Below are positions 1 to 8,246 of a stretch of 64,000 bases of DNA, piece after piece (position 1 is the first letter of the stretch; every line of letters starts with the position of its first letter). This stretch comes from Gimesia chilikensis. Lineage in GTDB: Bacteria; Planctomycetota; Planctomycetia; Planctomycetales; Planctomycetaceae. The position numbers and the translations under genes are program-made. Where the stretch lies: NCBI RefSeq assembly GCF_008329715.1, contig NZ_VTSR01000022.1, forward strand, positions 124,001 to 188,000. The letters run 5' to 3'. The notes beneath the pieces were generated by a model. That model saw only the letters and a program-made list of their open reading frames with translations. It had not been told where the DNA came from and ran no database searches.

Positions 1-1042
1 CGGGGTTTTCGCCGAAGAAGTGGTCGCGGATGTAAGACCCGGATTCGACGACGTATTTCTGATACTGACCGTCAACGACTTCACCCATGCGTTTGACGAG
101 CAAGCCGTCTTCGTCTTCGGAGAGCAGGGGATCCCAGTCGCTGCCCCAGATGACTTTGAGACAGTTCCAGCCGGCACCACGGAAGGCAGCTTCGAGTTCC
201 TGAATGATCTTGCCGTTCCCACGAACCGGTCCGTCCAGACGCTGCAGGTTACAGTTAATGACGAAGATCAGGTTGTCCAGATGCTCGCGGGAAGCGAGGG
301 TGATCGCGCCCAGGGTTTCGGGTTCATCAGTTTCCCCGTCGCCAACGAAACACCAGACTTTCGACTGTGATGTATCCATAATGCCGCGGTTATGCAGGTA
401 ACGCAGGAAGCGGGCATGGTAGATGGACATGATCGGACCGAGACCCATCGATACGGTGGGGAATTGCCAGAAGTCAGGCATCAGCCAGGGGTGCGGATAG
501 GAAGAGAGTCCACCACCGCGCGGGAGTTCCTGACGGAACCGCTGCAGGTTTTCTTCGGTCAGTCGTCCTTCGACAAAGGCACGGGCATAGACGCCGGGAG
601 AAGCGTGACCCTGGAAGTAGACGACGTCTCCTGAATGGTCTTCCGTCCGTGAGTGGAAGAAGTGGTTGAACCCGATTTCCCAGAGTGTGGCTGCAGACGC
701 GTAGGTGGAGATGTGACCGCCGATGCCGTCATGATCTTTGTTGGCACGAACGACCATCGCCATCGCATTCCAGCGGATGATACTTTTGATCCGCCGCTCG
801 ATTTCCCGGTTGCCGGGGAAGAGAGGCTGTTCATCCTGGGGAATGGTGTTGATGTAAGGCGTATTGGCAGTGAAAGGCATCGTCACGCCCTGACGATAAG
901 CACGTTCCTGGAGAGTAGCCAGAACGTGTTGTACGCGTTCCTTTCCATAGCGGATGATGAGATCATCCAGTGACTCAAACCATTCTTCCAGTTCTGCCGG
1001 ATCGACTCCAGGCACTGCACCTGTAACTGTCTGTTCTGCCAT
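1..1042 (-). CDS. aceE: Pyruvate dehydrogenase E1 component, homodimeric AceE type (5' part only)
   Basis: The first 347 codons of the thiamine-diphosphate-dependent E1 subunit that decarboxylates pyruvate and hands the acetyl group to E2. The reading frame is open to the left edge, so the C-terminal part lies outside; AceE is normally near 890 residues. Diagnostic stretches read from the minus strand are HISTYASAATLWEIGFNHF, the ThDP/Mg motif GDGETDEPETLGAI and the following NLIFVINCNLQRLDGPV, all typical of the homodimeric AceE rather than the alpha/beta E1. The start is the ATG at 1042 (MAEQTVTG); only a weak Shine-Dalgarno precedes it. It is transcribed away from the sigma factor gene, with about 650 bases between them. 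Confidence 0.95.
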   Translation of the reverse strand, partial: MAEQTVTGAVPGVDPAELEEWFESLDDLIIRYGKERVQHVLATLQERAYRQGVTMPFTANTPYINTIPQDEQPLFPGNREIERRIKSIIRWNAMAMVVRANKDHDGIGGHISTYASAATLWEIGFNHFFHSRTEDHSGDVVYFQGHASPGVYARAFVEGRLTEENLQRFRQELPRGGGLSSYPHPWLMPDFWQFPTVSMGLGPIMSIYHARFLRYLHNRGIMDTSQSKVWCFVGDGETDEPETLGAITLASREHLDNLIFVINCNLQRLDGPVRGNGKIIQELEAAFRGAGWNCLKVIWGSDWDPLLSEDEDGLLVKRMGEVVDGQYQKYVVESGSYIRDHFFGENP

Positions 1043-1542
1043 GAGATAAGGTTCTTTCAACCTGACTGAGTATATTCGTTCGTTGAGCGTAACTTCTCTC
1101 AGATCACTAACCAGTTCACGATCTGGAAGAAATCACGCAGCTGAGTAATAAAACAATTCTAGGAATGCACCGCTGTTAAGGGAACTAAACCGGGGCTTTT
1201 TTGAGGCCATCCCGCCGCAGATTCAGATTGGAATACATCGCGAAAGCGGTGACTGATCTCGTTAATCGAAATGTTAGCTGATTTCCCTCGGTTTTGCGAG
1301 TGATAGCAACCGGTCTAAACTCTTTAATAGACATAGCAAACGTCAAATACAGCTGAGACAGCGCCGGAGACAGGCTTTTTGAAGGAAATGAGGCAGGTTT
1401 TTCGTGGGTTTTCAGGCGGGCCGGGAAGAGTTTCCCTGCTGATATGATCGGCTTTTAAGGTGAGAGGGCGTGAGTCTGACTGAAATTTCCCGAAGTGCCC
1501 TTGTGTGCATGTGTTAATGTGTTCTCAGGCTGGGGAGGAAAT

Positions 1543-1562
1543 ACCTCGGTCATGACCGAGGT
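1543..1562. promoter_or_regulatory. Perfect 20-bp palindrome, candidate operator
   Basis: ACCTCGGTCATGACCGAGGT is a perfect two-fold palindrome with no spacer, about 130 bases before the sigma factor start and just before an AT-rich stretch. Symmetry without a spacer fits a dimeric repressor or activator site better than an RNA hairpin, since it leaves no loop. The regulator is unknown. It could act on the sigma gene or, less likely given the distance, on aceE. Confidence 0.5.
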
Positions 1563-1628
1563 GTAACGTCTGTATAAATATTGTCCAATTTAAGCAATTT
1601 AGATTGTTAAAATTGTTTTATTGGATCT

Positions 1629-1670
1629 GATTCTCTAAGATAGGACCCGCAGGTTCTATTTTATAGAATC
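1629..1670 (+). promoter_or_regulatory. Imperfect 19-bp inverted repeat in the sigma factor leader
   Basis: Arms 1629-1647 and 1652-1670 are separated by the four bases CGCA. Of 19 positions, 16 pair by Watson-Crick rules, two can be G-U and one is mismatched (by eye). The hairpin ends 23 bases before the GTG at 1694, so it lies in the likely 5' untranslated region. It could be a leader hairpin controlling translation or a second operator. There is no run of T after it, so it is not a normal terminator. Confidence 0.5.
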
Positions 1671-1693
1671 GATATGCCACAAATTTTCTCTCA

Positions 1694-2761
1694 GTGAGTC
1701 TCGGATATATGTCATACGAACCAAGTTATCCCGCATCAGAATTGGACACATTTTCCGATCTGGGCGAACGTGCCGTGCACCTGGATCAGTCACAGTCCTG
1801 CCAGTGCGAACTGCTGGCGGTCAAAAAGGCGGCGCGGATGCGAAAAGTCTGTGTGACACGTGAATTACAGGCTCGAGCGGAGCGTCTGTGTTCGAAAGAA
1901 ATCGAATACGTTCAGAGCGAACGCTTCGATCAGCCCGACGCCATGGATCAGGTGCTGATTCCGCTGCAGCAACTCTGCGCGGAACTCAAGCCGGATACCG
2001 AAGATGACCTGACCAGTGATGCGGGTCTGCTGCAGACGCGTCTGTATGCGGTTCCCCTGTTGAGCAAAGAGCAGGAAATCATTCTCTTCCGCGGGATGAA
2101 TTATCTGAAGTATCGCGCGGCGATGCTGCAGAAACAGGTTGATCTCAAAGCACCCTGCGTCGGTGTGCTGGACCGGATTGAGCAGAAACTGAAAGACGCA
2201 AAGAGCCTGCGAGACTACATCATTCAGGCGAATTTGAGACTGGTGGTCTCGATTGCCAAAAATCTGACAGACCGGGCGAATTCGTTCGAAGATATTGTCA
2301 GTGACGGCTACATGCCGTTGATTCGGGCGGTGGAGATTTTCGATATCGATCGCGGTAACCGGTTCAGTACCTACGGAACCTGGGCGGTGCGTAATTATCT
2401 GTTTCGCACTACGAAAAAGGGGCGTAAGTACCGTAAGAACTTTGTCAACGGTGCCGAGACCCTCGCGTTAAGACTCAGTGATATCCGTTCGACACTCCGC
2501 TCACAGGAAACCTATCATCGATCGATTGAACAGGTCCTCGAACAGGTACTGTGTTCCCTGGACCAGCGCGAGCAGCAGATTCTCAAACGTCGATTTGGAC
2601 TGCCGCCGGCTGAAGTGCCGGAAAAGTTCCGCGAAATTGCGGAAGACTTCGGCGTGAGTACCGAACGGGTGCGTCAGCTGACCATCCGCTCGCTGCAGCG
2701 GATGCGGGACGTGATTGAGGAGCAGAGTCTGGAAATACCGGATATTTCTGAAATCCTTTGA
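1694..2761 (+). CDS. RNA polymerase sigma-70 family factor
   Basis: A 355-residue sigma factor that would direct RNA polymerase to a promoter class. Region 2 lies around residues 170-240 (ANLRLVVSIAKNL, then FEDIVSDGYMPLIRAVEIFD and RFSTYGTWAVRNYLFR) and region 4 around 285-342, with the helix-turn-helix EIAEDFGVSTERVRQLTIRS. Between them only about 45 residues remain, with no recognisable region 3, and the first 110 residues are specific to this protein. It is longer than an ECF factor and shorter than housekeeping RpoD, so group 2 or 3 is likely. The start is uncertain: GTG at 1694 or ATG at 1709, neither with a clear ribosome site. Two dyads upstream suggest tight control. Confidence 0.9.
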   Translation: MSLGYMSYEPSYPASELDTFSDLGERAVHLDQSQSCQCELLAVKKAARMRKVCVTRELQARAERLCSKEIEYVQSERFDQPDAMDQVLIPLQQLCAELKPDTEDDLTSDAGLLQTRLYAVPLLSKEQEIILFRGMNYLKYRAAMLQKQVDLKAPCVGVLDRIEQKLKDAKSLRDYIIQANLRLVVSIAKNLTDRANSFEDIVSDGYMPLIRAVEIFDIDRGNRFSTYGTWAVRNYLFRTTKKGRKYRKNFVNGAETLALRLSDIRSTLRSQETYHRSIEQVLEQVLCSLDQREQQILKRRFGLPPAEVPEKFREIAEDFGVSTERVRQLTIRSLQRMRDVIEEQSLEIPDISEIL

Positions 2762-2875
2762 GTTCCCTGCCAAGAAATCGGTTCTGCATAATTGGTATCA
2801 TCTCACTGCTGTGGTATAAGGTACGCGGCCAGCAGGCCTGTTTTGACCTGAAAATTTTACCATAGTTGAAAGATC

Positions 2876-3862
2876 ATGAGTTCCGATAACCCCACCCCGT
2901 CCGAATCCGATTCCCCCACAGACGACAGCCACCTGATTCGTTTGCAGAAATATCTGGCAGCGACCGGTCTGGGTTCCCGTCGTCATTGTGAAGAGTACAT
3001 CGAAACCGGACGCGTGACCGTCGACGGGGAGATCGTGACCGAACTCGGAGCCCGCATCGATCCCGAAACGCAAGTCATCACCGTGGATGGCGAGCGGGCC
3101 CGGATGGAACCCCGTCGTTATTTTCTGTTGAACAAACCGTCCGGTTTTCTCTGTACGAACCAGGATCCGGCGGGACGGCGACGGGTGATTGACCTGTTTC
3201 CCGGCGAAGGGCAGCGGCTGTTTACCGTCGGTCGGCTGGATGAAAACAGTGAAGGTCTGCTGCTGGTGACCAATGATGGTGCGATGGCTCAGCGTCTCGC
3301 ACATCCGCGTTATCGCGTCGCACGAACTTACCATGTGCAGGTCGCCGGTCATCCGACCCGGGAAAAGCTGGACGAACTGCGCAAAGGGGTGCGGTTCAAA
3401 GAAGGTGTCTTCCGCGTTTCCGGTTTAAAACCGTTGAAAAAGCAGGGGAAAAGTACCTTTCTGGAACTGACGCTGCACGAAGGACAGAACCGTGAGATCC
3501 GGCGAATGATGGCCCGCATCGGCCATAAAGTCATGCAGCTGATTCGCGTCCGCTTTGGTCCACTGAACCTGGGGAAACTCAAATCGGGCGAATACCGACG
3601 GCTGTCGGACACCGAACTTAAAAAACTGCGGGAGATGCTGAATGAGAAGCATTCCCCCGATCTCCGTAAGCGCAAAAGCAAGAAGAAGGCGGCTCCCAGT
3701 CGCGGGAAACCGGCGCGGCGTGGTGCGGGAAAAAATATTTCAGACAAACAGACAGGTGGAAAAAAACGGTCTGTCGGCAATAAAGGAAAACGAGGGGCCT
3801 CTGCGGTTCCGAAGAAACCCGCCCAGAAGAAGTCTACAGGACGTCGCATTATCGGCGATTAA
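2876..3862 (+). CDS. rluB: Pseudouridine synthase, RluB/RsuA family, with basic C-terminal tail
   Basis: An enzyme that isomerises a uridine in ribosomal RNA to pseudouridine. An S4 RNA-binding domain at about residues 22-70 (RLQKYLAATGLGSRRHCEEYI) is followed by the synthase domain, with the catalytic Asp122 in VGRLDENSEGLLL and the family motif GQNREIRRMM near 204-212. Residues 261-328 form a tail dominated by Lys, Arg and Gly, probably disordered and RNA-binding. Large-subunit RluB is the closest match I know, but RsuA-like specificity cannot be excluded. The PyrK-like gene follows 38 bases downstream on the same strand, so they may be co-transcribed. Confidence 0.9.
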   Translation: MSSDNPTPSESDSPTDDSHLIRLQKYLAATGLGSRRHCEEYIETGRVTVDGEIVTELGARIDPETQVITVDGERARMEPRRYFLLNKPSGFLCTNQDPAGRRRVIDLFPGEGQRLFTVGRLDENSEGLLLVTNDGAMAQRLAHPRYRVARTYHVQVAGHPTREKLDELRKGVRFKEGVFRVSGLKPLKKQGKSTFLELTLHEGQNREIRRMMARIGHKVMQLIRVRFGPLNLGKLKSGEYRRLSDTELKKLREMLNEKHSPDLRKRKSKKKAAPSRGKPARRGAGKNISDKQTGGKKRSVGNKGKRGASAVPKKPAQKKSTGRRIIGD

Positions 3863-3900
3863 CGAGCGGGAACCACTGAGCGCCGGCAAGGAAAGCAAAC

Positions 3901-4773
3901 ATGACAGAGACTCACGCATTCAGCGATTGTGCAACCCCCCAGTATGTGGCAGCGACCGTTACCGAACAGGTCCAGATGGCAAAGGATACCTGGCGGCTGC
4001 GAATTCACTGTCCCGAAATCGCGCGGGTGATTCTGCCGGGCCAGTTCTTCATGGTCCGCGAGCCGGGCGTAAACGATCCACTGCTGGGGCGTCCCTTCGC
4101 ACTCTATGATACCTGCCTGGACGAAGCGGGACAGCCGATCGGGCTGGACTTTGGTTATGTGGTGGTCGGAAAACTGACCTCCCGCATGACGCACTGGCAA
4201 CCGGGTGACCAGGTCGAAATCTGGGGACCGCTGGGGAATGGTTTCCCGCAGCCCGGTTCCGGTTCGCTGGTCATGGTGGCGGGGGGAATCGGACAGACTC
4301 CGTTTCTGGCGACCGCCCGGGAAGCACTGGGGCAACGTACTTATGGTGAGCCGGCGCGGAAACTGGAAGCCTTTCCCGAGCGGGTGAGCCTGCTGTACGG
4401 GGCTCGTTCGGAAGCATACCTCGCGGGACTGGATGATTTTCGCCTCGATGGTCTGGAAGTCGAAGTGGCTACCGATGATGGCTCGTTTGGAAATGCCGGC
4501 TATGTAACCGAACTGCTCAAGCAGCGGATTGAAAGTGATGCACCGCCCGAGACCATATTCTGTTGTGGACCGGAACCGATGATGGAAGCGGTCAGTAAGC
4601 TCGCCCGGGAAGCAGGGATTTCCTGCTGGCTGTCACTGGAGACCCCGATGGCCTGTGGCTTTGGCGCCTGTTTCAGTTGTGTGGCGAAAGTCCGCGTCGG
4701 TGCTGACGACTGGGACTATCGGCGAACCTGCGTAGAAGGGCCCGTGTTTAACGCCGAGCAGCTGATATTTTAG
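3901..4773 (+). CDS. pyrK: Dihydroorotate dehydrogenase electron-transfer subunit-like flavoprotein (PyrK family)
   Basis: A 290-residue FAD and [2Fe-2S] oxidoreductase. In PyrK enzymes it passes electrons from PyrD to NAD+ during pyrimidine synthesis. The FAD-binding RPFAL is at 64-68, the NAD-binding AGGIGQTP at 127-134, and CCGPEPMMEAV near 221-231. Four cysteines at 252, 257, 260 and 277 (ACGFGACFSC and RRTCVEG) form the expected iron-sulfur site. An AAGGA ribosome site sits 7 bases before the ATG. No pyrD lies nearby, so its partner is elsewhere, or it serves another dehydrogenase. Confidence 0.85.
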   Translation: MTETHAFSDCATPQYVAATVTEQVQMAKDTWRLRIHCPEIARVILPGQFFMVREPGVNDPLLGRPFALYDTCLDEAGQPIGLDFGYVVVGKLTSRMTHWQPGDQVEIWGPLGNGFPQPGSGSLVMVAGGIGQTPFLATAREALGQRTYGEPARKLEAFPERVSLLYGARSEAYLAGLDDFRLDGLEVEVATDDGSFGNAGYVTELLKQRIESDAPPETIFCCGPEPMMEAVSKLAREAGISCWLSLETPMACGFGACFSCVAKVRVGADDWDYRRTCVEGPVFNAEQLIF

Positions 4774-4846
4774 ACGCGGAACGCGACCTCGTATTGACAG
4801 TTTTGAACGGAAAACCCTATAGTTCAGGCTGATTTCAGGTCGGGAC

Positions 4847-5866
4847 ATGAACGTGCAGGATGATGAACACAACCAGACAGGGGCAGCGGCTTTCGCGGAT
4901 TTCGCAGAAAGACAGTCCCGGTCTCCGCAGTCAGACCGACTCTCGCCGGCTGATGACGCTCGCGTCTCCTCTGAGCAAAATCAATCTTCCGTTATTCCGC
5001 CCCGCTTTCGTTTGCTGTTTGTGAGCAATCAGCGTCCCGAGTGGGTGGGCTTCGCTTTACGGCTGGATGCCATCGGCTGTGAAGAGCCCCGACTGGAGTG
5101 GGCCTCGAATGCCGAAGAGATGCTCAAACTGCTGAGCAATCACAGCTACGATTGTCTGTTGATTCAGGCCGACGTCGAGGGACGTCATAACTGCAGCGAA
5201 CTGCTGCAGGCGATTCGCGTCAGCGGTTGTGATGAACCAATCGTTCTGATTTCACCCGTTCCCGATGATCGACTGTCTCTGGCTGCCTGTGAATTCCAGG
5301 CGGAACTGCTGGTTTCCCCCGCCGGCTGGGACTCACCCGCATTATTGAGTTATGTGCAACGGGCATTGAGGGTGCAGGAACTGCAGGAAGACCATCATCG
5401 TCTGCAGGTCGAGAATCATCGTCGCCTGGTCCGCGAGCGGGATGAAGCCGAGCGGTTGCTGAATCAGCAGCGCTCGATGGTCGAACAGCTGCAGACACTG
5501 GTCTACCCGGGAGAACTGGAGCCGTCTGCTGGAGAAGCACCGGCTGAACAGAGTGTTCCCGAAGTGTCCATGTCGGATGCGCAGATTCCTGCTGACATTC
5601 CGGAATACTATCATGAGCTGCTGCGGACCTATGTCATCATGGGCTCCGGGAGTCTGAAAGACGAGATCATCCAGATCGCGGAACTGCTGGCGGCAGCCCG
5701 ATTGACCTCGCGTCAGGTACTGGAGTTCCACCTGGAGTGTGTGGAGACGATTGTCCGGGGGCTGGGGAACCGAAGTTCACGGCATGTCATGTCGCGTGCG
5801 GACCTGCTGGCACTGGAGATGATGGTCCACCTGGGTGAGTGTTACCAGAAGAGATTGTCTGAGTAG
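4847..5866 (+). CDS. Pseudo-receiver protein with KaiA/RsbU-like C-terminal helical domain
   Basis: A 339-residue protein with a disordered first 50 residues, a receiver-like fold at about 54-170, a coiled coil at about 172-218, a linker, and a helical domain at 254-339. The receiver lacks the phosphoacceptor: in YDCLLIQADVEG the usual Asp position is Gln107. The last domain reads like the C-terminal bundle of cyanobacterial KaiA: SRQVLEFHLECVETI and MMVHLGECYQKRL line up with KaiA QVLEIHMELMDEF and VIAHLCEMYRRSI (KaiA recalled from memory). KaiA also has a pseudo-receiver in front. The same fold occurs at the N-terminus of RsbU, so a phosphatase or kinase activator role is the main alternative. 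No kaiB or kaiC is in the window; a membrane Ser/Thr kinase follows 230 bases downstream. Confidence 0.6.
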   Translation: MNVQDDEHNQTGAAAFADFAERQSRSPQSDRLSPADDARVSSEQNQSSVIPPRFRLLFVSNQRPEWVGFALRLDAIGCEEPRLEWASNAEEMLKLLSNHSYDCLLIQADVEGRHNCSELLQAIRVSGCDEPIVLISPVPDDRLSLAACEFQAELLVSPAGWDSPALLSYVQRALRVQELQEDHHRLQVENHRRLVRERDEAERLLNQQRSMVEQLQTLVYPGELEPSAGEAPAEQSVPEVSMSDAQIPADIPEYYHELLRTYVIMGSGSLKDEIIQIAELLAAARLTSRQVLEFHLECVETIVRGLGNRSSRHVMSRADLLALEMMVHLGECYQKRLSE

Positions 5867-5896
5867 TATAAGTTACGTGATTGTAACAGCTTATAC
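5865..5896 (+). terminator. Terminator-like hairpin after the KaiA-like gene
   Basis: GTATAAG at 5865-5871 pairs with CTTATAC at 5890-5896, and the inner TTAC pairs with GTAA. It begins inside the stop codon of the upstream gene. There is no clear T tract, so it may be a processing or pausing hairpin rather than a full intrinsic terminator. Confidence 0.4.
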
Positions 5897-6096
5897 CCTC
5901 CCAGGCATATTTGAGCTTCCCGGAGAAAAACTACTGTCAATCGTATCTCCGAGTACCTATAATAGTTGTCAATATGCTGCCCTCCACGTTCAGTTTATTT
6001 GATATATCGAACAGACGGTACGAGCCTGAAGAAAACCAGACAGGAATGACAGATCGCTGCGGCTGACAACGAGGCGCTCAAGGACGGTATTCAGCG

Positions 6097-7845
6097 ATGC
6101 TCCTGTCTAATCCAGGTTTCTACCGGGGAACTTTGAGGATGAGTTCAAAACCAACACCCCATTCTGCTGCAAACACAAAATCGATGCCTACTCTGATTTC
6201 CAAGGAGATCAGAAAAGATGCCGGCAAATTCTGTCCGCATGCCGGCGTCGTCTCTCGCGGTTCAGGCAGTATGTTTCAGGAGCAGGGACGAACGTTGCTG
6301 CTCCAGCGTCTGCGGATGGCTTCCCTGCTGTTAGGCCTGGGGGCAACTGCATTCCTGATCCGCGGTTTCTGGCTGGGTGAGTATAAGAACCCCCACGACA
6401 GTCAGATGCTGCTGCTGGATGGCGTTCTGGCGGTGATTCTTTTCTCCGTCTCCGCCTTTCTGTGGTGGAAACCCTGTCTCTGTAAATACCGCCTGCGGAT
6501 TTGTGAGGCGATTACCTTCGGTGCACCTGCCGGATTTTTCATCTGGTGGCACTTCAGTGAACTCTGCGCCTGTGATCCGGTGTTACTGGGCAAAGTCGCC
6601 TTTGAATTTCCCCTGCGAACCGCATTTCCCTGGGTGATCTTGATCTTCACTTACGGGATCTTCATACCGAACTCGCTGAAGGGCGTGATCTCGGTGGTGA
6701 GCCTGATGGTCATCAGCCCGATTGTGGGTGCGATCATGACCGGGATGCAGGTGCCCCAGGTGTCAGAAGTACTGTATAGCGGCGGTTTGTCGGAGATAAT
6801 CATCCTGCTGATGATTGCCGGGAGTACAGCCGTCTATGGTTCGCATCGGGTTGACAGTTTGAGGCGCGAAGCCTTCGATTTGAAAAGCGTGGGGATGTAC
6901 ACGCTCCGCAAACAGATTGGCAGCGGCGGGATGGGCGAAGTCTATCTGGCCGAGCATCGGTTGCTGAAGCGTCCCTGTGCGATCAAGCTGATCCGGCGGG
7001 ACAAGGTCGACGATGAAAATGTCCTGCTGCGGTTTGAAAGCGAAGTGCAGGCGACTGCTGGCCTGACGCACCCGAATACAATTGAGATTTATGATTACGG
7101 GCATACCGAAGAGGGGACATTCTATTATGCAATGGAATTCCTGCCCGGACTGAACCTGCAGGAAATCGTGGAGCGGTTTGGACCTCTGCCCCAGGAGCGG
7201 GTGGTGTATCTGCTCAGACAGGTCTGTTCTGCCCTGGCGGAAGCACACCAGAAGGGACTGATTCACCGCGATATCAAGCCGGGGAATATTTTCTCAGCCG
7301 AGCGTGGCGGTCTGTTCGATGTGGCCAAACTGCTCGACTTTGGCCTGGTTAAATATCATCGTACCGATGATGTCTCACTGGAATTGACCATGGAAGGGGC
7401 CGTGGTGGGATCTCCGCTGTATACGAGTCCTGAAGTGGTCACCGGAGATGGCAGTCCCGGACCGCGGTCGGACATTTACTCACTGGGGGCGAGCGCTTAT
7501 TACCTGTTGACAGGGAAGCCGGTCTTTGAAGGGGATAACGCTTTGAAGGTGATGTTCGCCCATGCGAGCCAGGCTGTGAAACCGTTGCGGGATCTGAATC
7601 CGGAGGTCTCTCCTGAACTGGAAGAGATCATTATGAAATGCCTGGAGAAGAAGCCGGACGATCGCTACCAGAACTCAGCCGAACTGCTGGAAGCTCTGGA
7701 GCAGTTACAGGTCAATAGCTGGACCCAGGCCCAGGCATCCGCGTGGTGGTCTGAAGCCGAGCATATGGTACAACATGTCTCCGAAGATGACGAATTTGCG
7801 TCCGATTATCTGAAAGCGACGACGGTACTACCCGTTAATGTCTGA
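6097..7845 (+). CDS. Membrane Ser/Thr protein kinase with N-terminal multi-TM sensor
   Basis: A Hanks-type kinase of 582 residues. Residues 75-245 hold five or six hydrophobic segments, including 75-90, 105-124, 137-152, 176-192, 196-214 and 230-246, with a cysteine pair in SELCACDP. The kinase domain follows at about 268-545: glycine loop IGSGGMGEVYLAE (274-286), Lys297, IHRDIKPGN (His390-Asp392) and DFG at 414-416, all intact. The order, membrane part first and kinase last, is the reverse of PASTA-type kinases. The start could be the ATG at 6097 or the one at 6139 (MSSKPTPH). The hydrophobic part is the probable sensor; its signal is unknown. Confidence 0.9.
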   Translation: MLLSNPGFYRGTLRMSSKPTPHSAANTKSMPTLISKEIRKDAGKFCPHAGVVSRGSGSMFQEQGRTLLLQRLRMASLLLGLGATAFLIRGFWLGEYKNPHDSQMLLLDGVLAVILFSVSAFLWWKPCLCKYRLRICEAITFGAPAGFFIWWHFSELCACDPVLLGKVAFEFPLRTAFPWVILIFTYGIFIPNSLKGVISVVSLMVISPIVGAIMTGMQVPQVSEVLYSGGLSEIIILLMIAGSTAVYGSHRVDSLRREAFDLKSVGMYTLRKQIGSGGMGEVYLAEHRLLKRPCAIKLIRRDKVDDENVLLRFESEVQATAGLTHPNTIEIYDYGHTEEGTFYYAMEFLPGLNLQEIVERFGPLPQERVVYLLRQVCSALAEAHQKGLIHRDIKPGNIFSAERGGLFDVAKLLDFGLVKYHRTDDVSLELTMEGAVVGSPLYTSPEVVTGDGSPGPRSDIYSLGASAYYLLTGKPVFEGDNALKVMFAHASQAVKPLRDLNPEVSPELEEIIMKCLEKKPDDRYQNSAELLEALEQLQVNSWTQAQASAWWSEAEHMVQHVSEDDEFASDYLKATTVLPVNV

Positions 7846-7868
7846 TTGATATCAGGATCGACAGCGTT

Positions 7869-8153
7869 CTAACTGCGGGACTTATGTTGCCAGTTGAGTC
7901 GATCGCGGGTCAGAAATCCGTGCCGAAGGGCACAGTCGACGCAGTGCAGGTCATGGCCGTTAGTGACAACGATCTCGCCGTGCATCAGCAGGTGAAAATG
8001 ATCCTCGCCCGGAAACTTGGAGAAGCAGTACTCCTTGGACGAGGATGTTTTCACGAATATCGTGATGTTTTCCGCATCATTGATGGGCACATAGAGCCGC
8101 GCATCCTGCTCGGGAGCGGGCTGGTTCGAATTCGGATCCATTTCATTCGCCAT
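7869..8153 (-). CDS. Small protein of unknown function
   Basis: A 94-residue soluble protein not recognised. It begins with a polar Asn/Pro-rich stretch and contains the HFHLLMHGEIVVTNGHDLHC region, rich in His, with two cysteines in LHCVDCALRHG that could bind a metal. No signal peptide or membrane segment. GGGAG lies 8 bases before the ATG, which supports the start. It is convergent with the kinase gene (23 bases between stops) and lies downstream of the Ldh2-type gene, from which a hairpin separates it. Confidence 0.7.
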   Translation of the reverse strand: MANEMDPNSNQPAPEQDARLYVPINDAENITIFVKTSSSKEYCFSKFPGEDHFHLLMHGEIVVTNGHDLHCVDCALRHGFLTRDRLNWQHKSRS

Positions 8154-8190
8154 GGCTAGAGCTCCCGGTTTGTCGGCTGATTGAAATCAG

Positions 8191-8228
8191 ACAGCCTCGC
8201 GAACTGTCTGGTCAATTCGCGAGGCTGT
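8191..8228 (-). terminator. Hairpin between the Ldh2-type gene and the small downstream gene
   Basis: A perfect 13-bp stem (8191-8203 with 8216-8228; ACAGCCTCGCGAA and its complement) around a 12-base loop, directly after the dehydrogenase stop on the minus strand. There is no strong T run after it. Probably a terminator or 3' stabiliser. Confidence 0.55.
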
Positions 8229-8246
8229 TGTGTCATCGATGGCTGA

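Larger units (their letters stand above)
1043..1693. other. Long divergent intergenic region between aceE and the sigma factor gene
   Basis: About 650 bases with no convincing coding frame. It must hold promoters for both outward-facing genes. The half near the sigma gene becomes AT-rich (about 1565-1625) and contains two strong dyads listed separately (1543-1562 and 1629-1670). The half near aceE shows nothing I can name. Confidence 0.6.
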
